NCBI RefSeq assembly: GCF_016862955.1 | Contig: NZ_BONY01000009.1 | Coordinates: 124,001-188,000, forward strand | Length of the DNA: 64,000 nucleotides | Reading direction: 5' to 3' | Source of the DNA: Rhizocola hellebori | GTDB taxonomy: Bacteria > Actinomycetota > Actinomycetes > Mycobacteriales > Micromonosporaceae | Shown: in pieces, positions 63,452 to 64,000 of the stretch | How positions within the stretch are numbered: the stretch's first letter is position 1 | Layout: each line of letters starts with the position of its first letter | Program-made: the position numbers and the translations under genes | The notes under the pieces: generated by a model | What the model was told of the DNA's origin: nothing | Database searches by the model: none | Seen by the model: the letters and a program-made list of their open reading frames with translations, nothing else

Positions 63452-64000
63452 ATGACTAGTCCATCCAACGGCCGACGGGGGCCATACCTCGCGACGATGG
63501 CGGCCGTTGCCGTCGTCACCGCCATCTCTTTCGGCACTGCGACCGACGCGCGTGCCGACACCGGACAGATCCGGGCCGCCGGAACAGCGGACGTGGTCGC
63601 GGACAGCTACCTGGTCGCCTTCAAGGACACGGTGGCCAAGGAACGGGTGTCGGCAAAGGCTAGCGAGCTGGCGGCTCGATTCCATGGCCGGACCGGCCAC
63701 CTCTTCCACACCGCGGTCCGCGGCTTCGCGGTCAGCATGTCGCAGCGAGACGCCAAACGCCTCGCGGCCGATCCGTCGGTGGCCTACGTCCAGCAGAACG
63801 GGATCTATCGCGTTGCCGACACCCAGTCACCGGCCCCGTCGTGGGGCCTGGACCGCATCGATCAGCGAAACCTGCCGCTCAACAACGCGTACACCCATCC
63901 GACGTTCGCGTCGGGCGTGAAGGCGTATGTCATCGACACTGGTATCCGGTTGACCCACACCGATTTCGGTGGACGGGCCGTTTCCGGCGTGGACGAAATC
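63452..64000 (+). CDS. Exported S8 (subtilisin-family) serine protease, 3' partial
   Basis: The visible 183 codons encode a signal peptide (ARA cleavage near residue 35) and an I9-type inhibitor propeptide (about 45-125, YLVAFKDTVAKERVSAKASE, then AVRGFAVSMSQRDAKRLAAD). The beginning of the S8 catalytic domain follows, with the Asp motif in VKAYVIDTGIRLTHTDFGGR. His and Ser motifs lie beyond the window. AAAGGG precedes the ATG. Divergent from the TPR/STAND regulator across 172 bp. Confidence 0.9.
   Translation, partial: MTSPSNGRRGPYLATMAAVAVVTAISFGTATDARADTGQIRAAGTADVVADSYLVAFKDTVAKERVSAKASELAARFHGRTGHLFHTAVRGFAVSMSQRDAKRLAADPSVAYVQQNGIYRVADTQSPAPSWGLDRIDQRNLPLNNAYTHPTFASGVKAYVIDTGIRLTHTDFGGRAVSGVDEI

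Noticed and set aside
1-64000. CRISPR array, rRNA, prophage or contractile injection genes
   Set aside because: No regularly spaced repeats other than the TPR-coding array, and no rRNA, capsid, sheath, tube or integrase sequence was seen.

Overview
The window is about 64 kb of high-GC DNA with the hallmarks of a filamentous (mycelial) actinobacterium. Third codon positions are strongly G/C, GTG starts are frequent, there are many Sec or Tat exported proteins, SigE-type and ECF sigma/anti-sigma pairs, and an unusual load of AfsR/SARP-like and related STAND regulators with NB-ARC and TPR domains. No rRNA, tRNA, CRISPR array, plasmid or phage replication gene was found, nor any PKS/NRPS core gene. 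It reads as an accessory, chromosome-arm-like region; the genus cannot be fixed from the sequence alone.

Layout. 0-16.7 kb: a truncated patatin-like membrane lipase, a divergent TetR/FAD-monooxygenase pair, a BTAD/NB-ARC/TPR regulator facing a small exported protein, an EHN-type epoxide hydrolase, an anchored surface protein, a PNPOx-like protein, an XRE/NB-ARC/TPR regulator followed by an exported peptidoglycan-binding-like protein, a beta-lactamase-fold serine hydrolase divergent from a cytochrome P450, and a DedA/VTT membrane protein. 16.8-21.9 kb: a two-gene operon encoding a 1104-aa protein of unknown class and a 583-aa protein ending in a putative zinc-dependent deaminase domain (HAE plus CxxC), the best candidate for an undescribed system. 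22-25 kb: a SigE-type sigma factor with a translationally coupled membrane protein, an S1 protease and a WGR-like protein. 25-31 kb: an anchored beta-helix protein, a DUF2236 oxygenase next to a Tat-exported latex-clearing-protein homologue, and a DHA2-type exporter. 31-37 kb: assorted exported and membrane proteins and a nucleotidyltransferase-like protein.

37.3-45.8 kb: a cell-wall module. A VanX-type dipeptidase, a SARP-type STAND regulator, an NlpC/P60-type enzyme and a DUF1906 glycoside-hydrolase-like enzyme form one apparent operon. The last two share an almost identical C-terminal propeller-like module. A GH20 hexosaminidase with a carbohydrate-binding domain diverges from it. 45.8-47.85 kb: a visibly lower-GC scar with remnants of two different transposases (an IS630-type HTH fragment and a shattered IS701-type gene) flanking two small exported/membrane proteins. 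48.4-52.2 kb: a five-gene ECF sigma / anti-sigma / ABC exporter operon, its last four genes joined by ATGA overlaps. 52.1-64 kb: an internally deleted relic of a STAND regulator, an exported NucA/NucB-type nuclease divergent from a SARP/STAND regulator, an ArsR-type regulator, small exported proteins, an NAD(P)-binding reductase, the intact paralogue of the relic with eight regular 40-residue TPR units, and the start of an exported S8 protease.

Common thread (inference): five intact STAND regulators plus one relic lie in 64 kb, and each intact one sits beside exported enzymes or small exported proteins. This suggests locally regulated secretion or cell-wall responses. Many convergent gene ends carry perfect long hairpins that look like bidirectional terminators.
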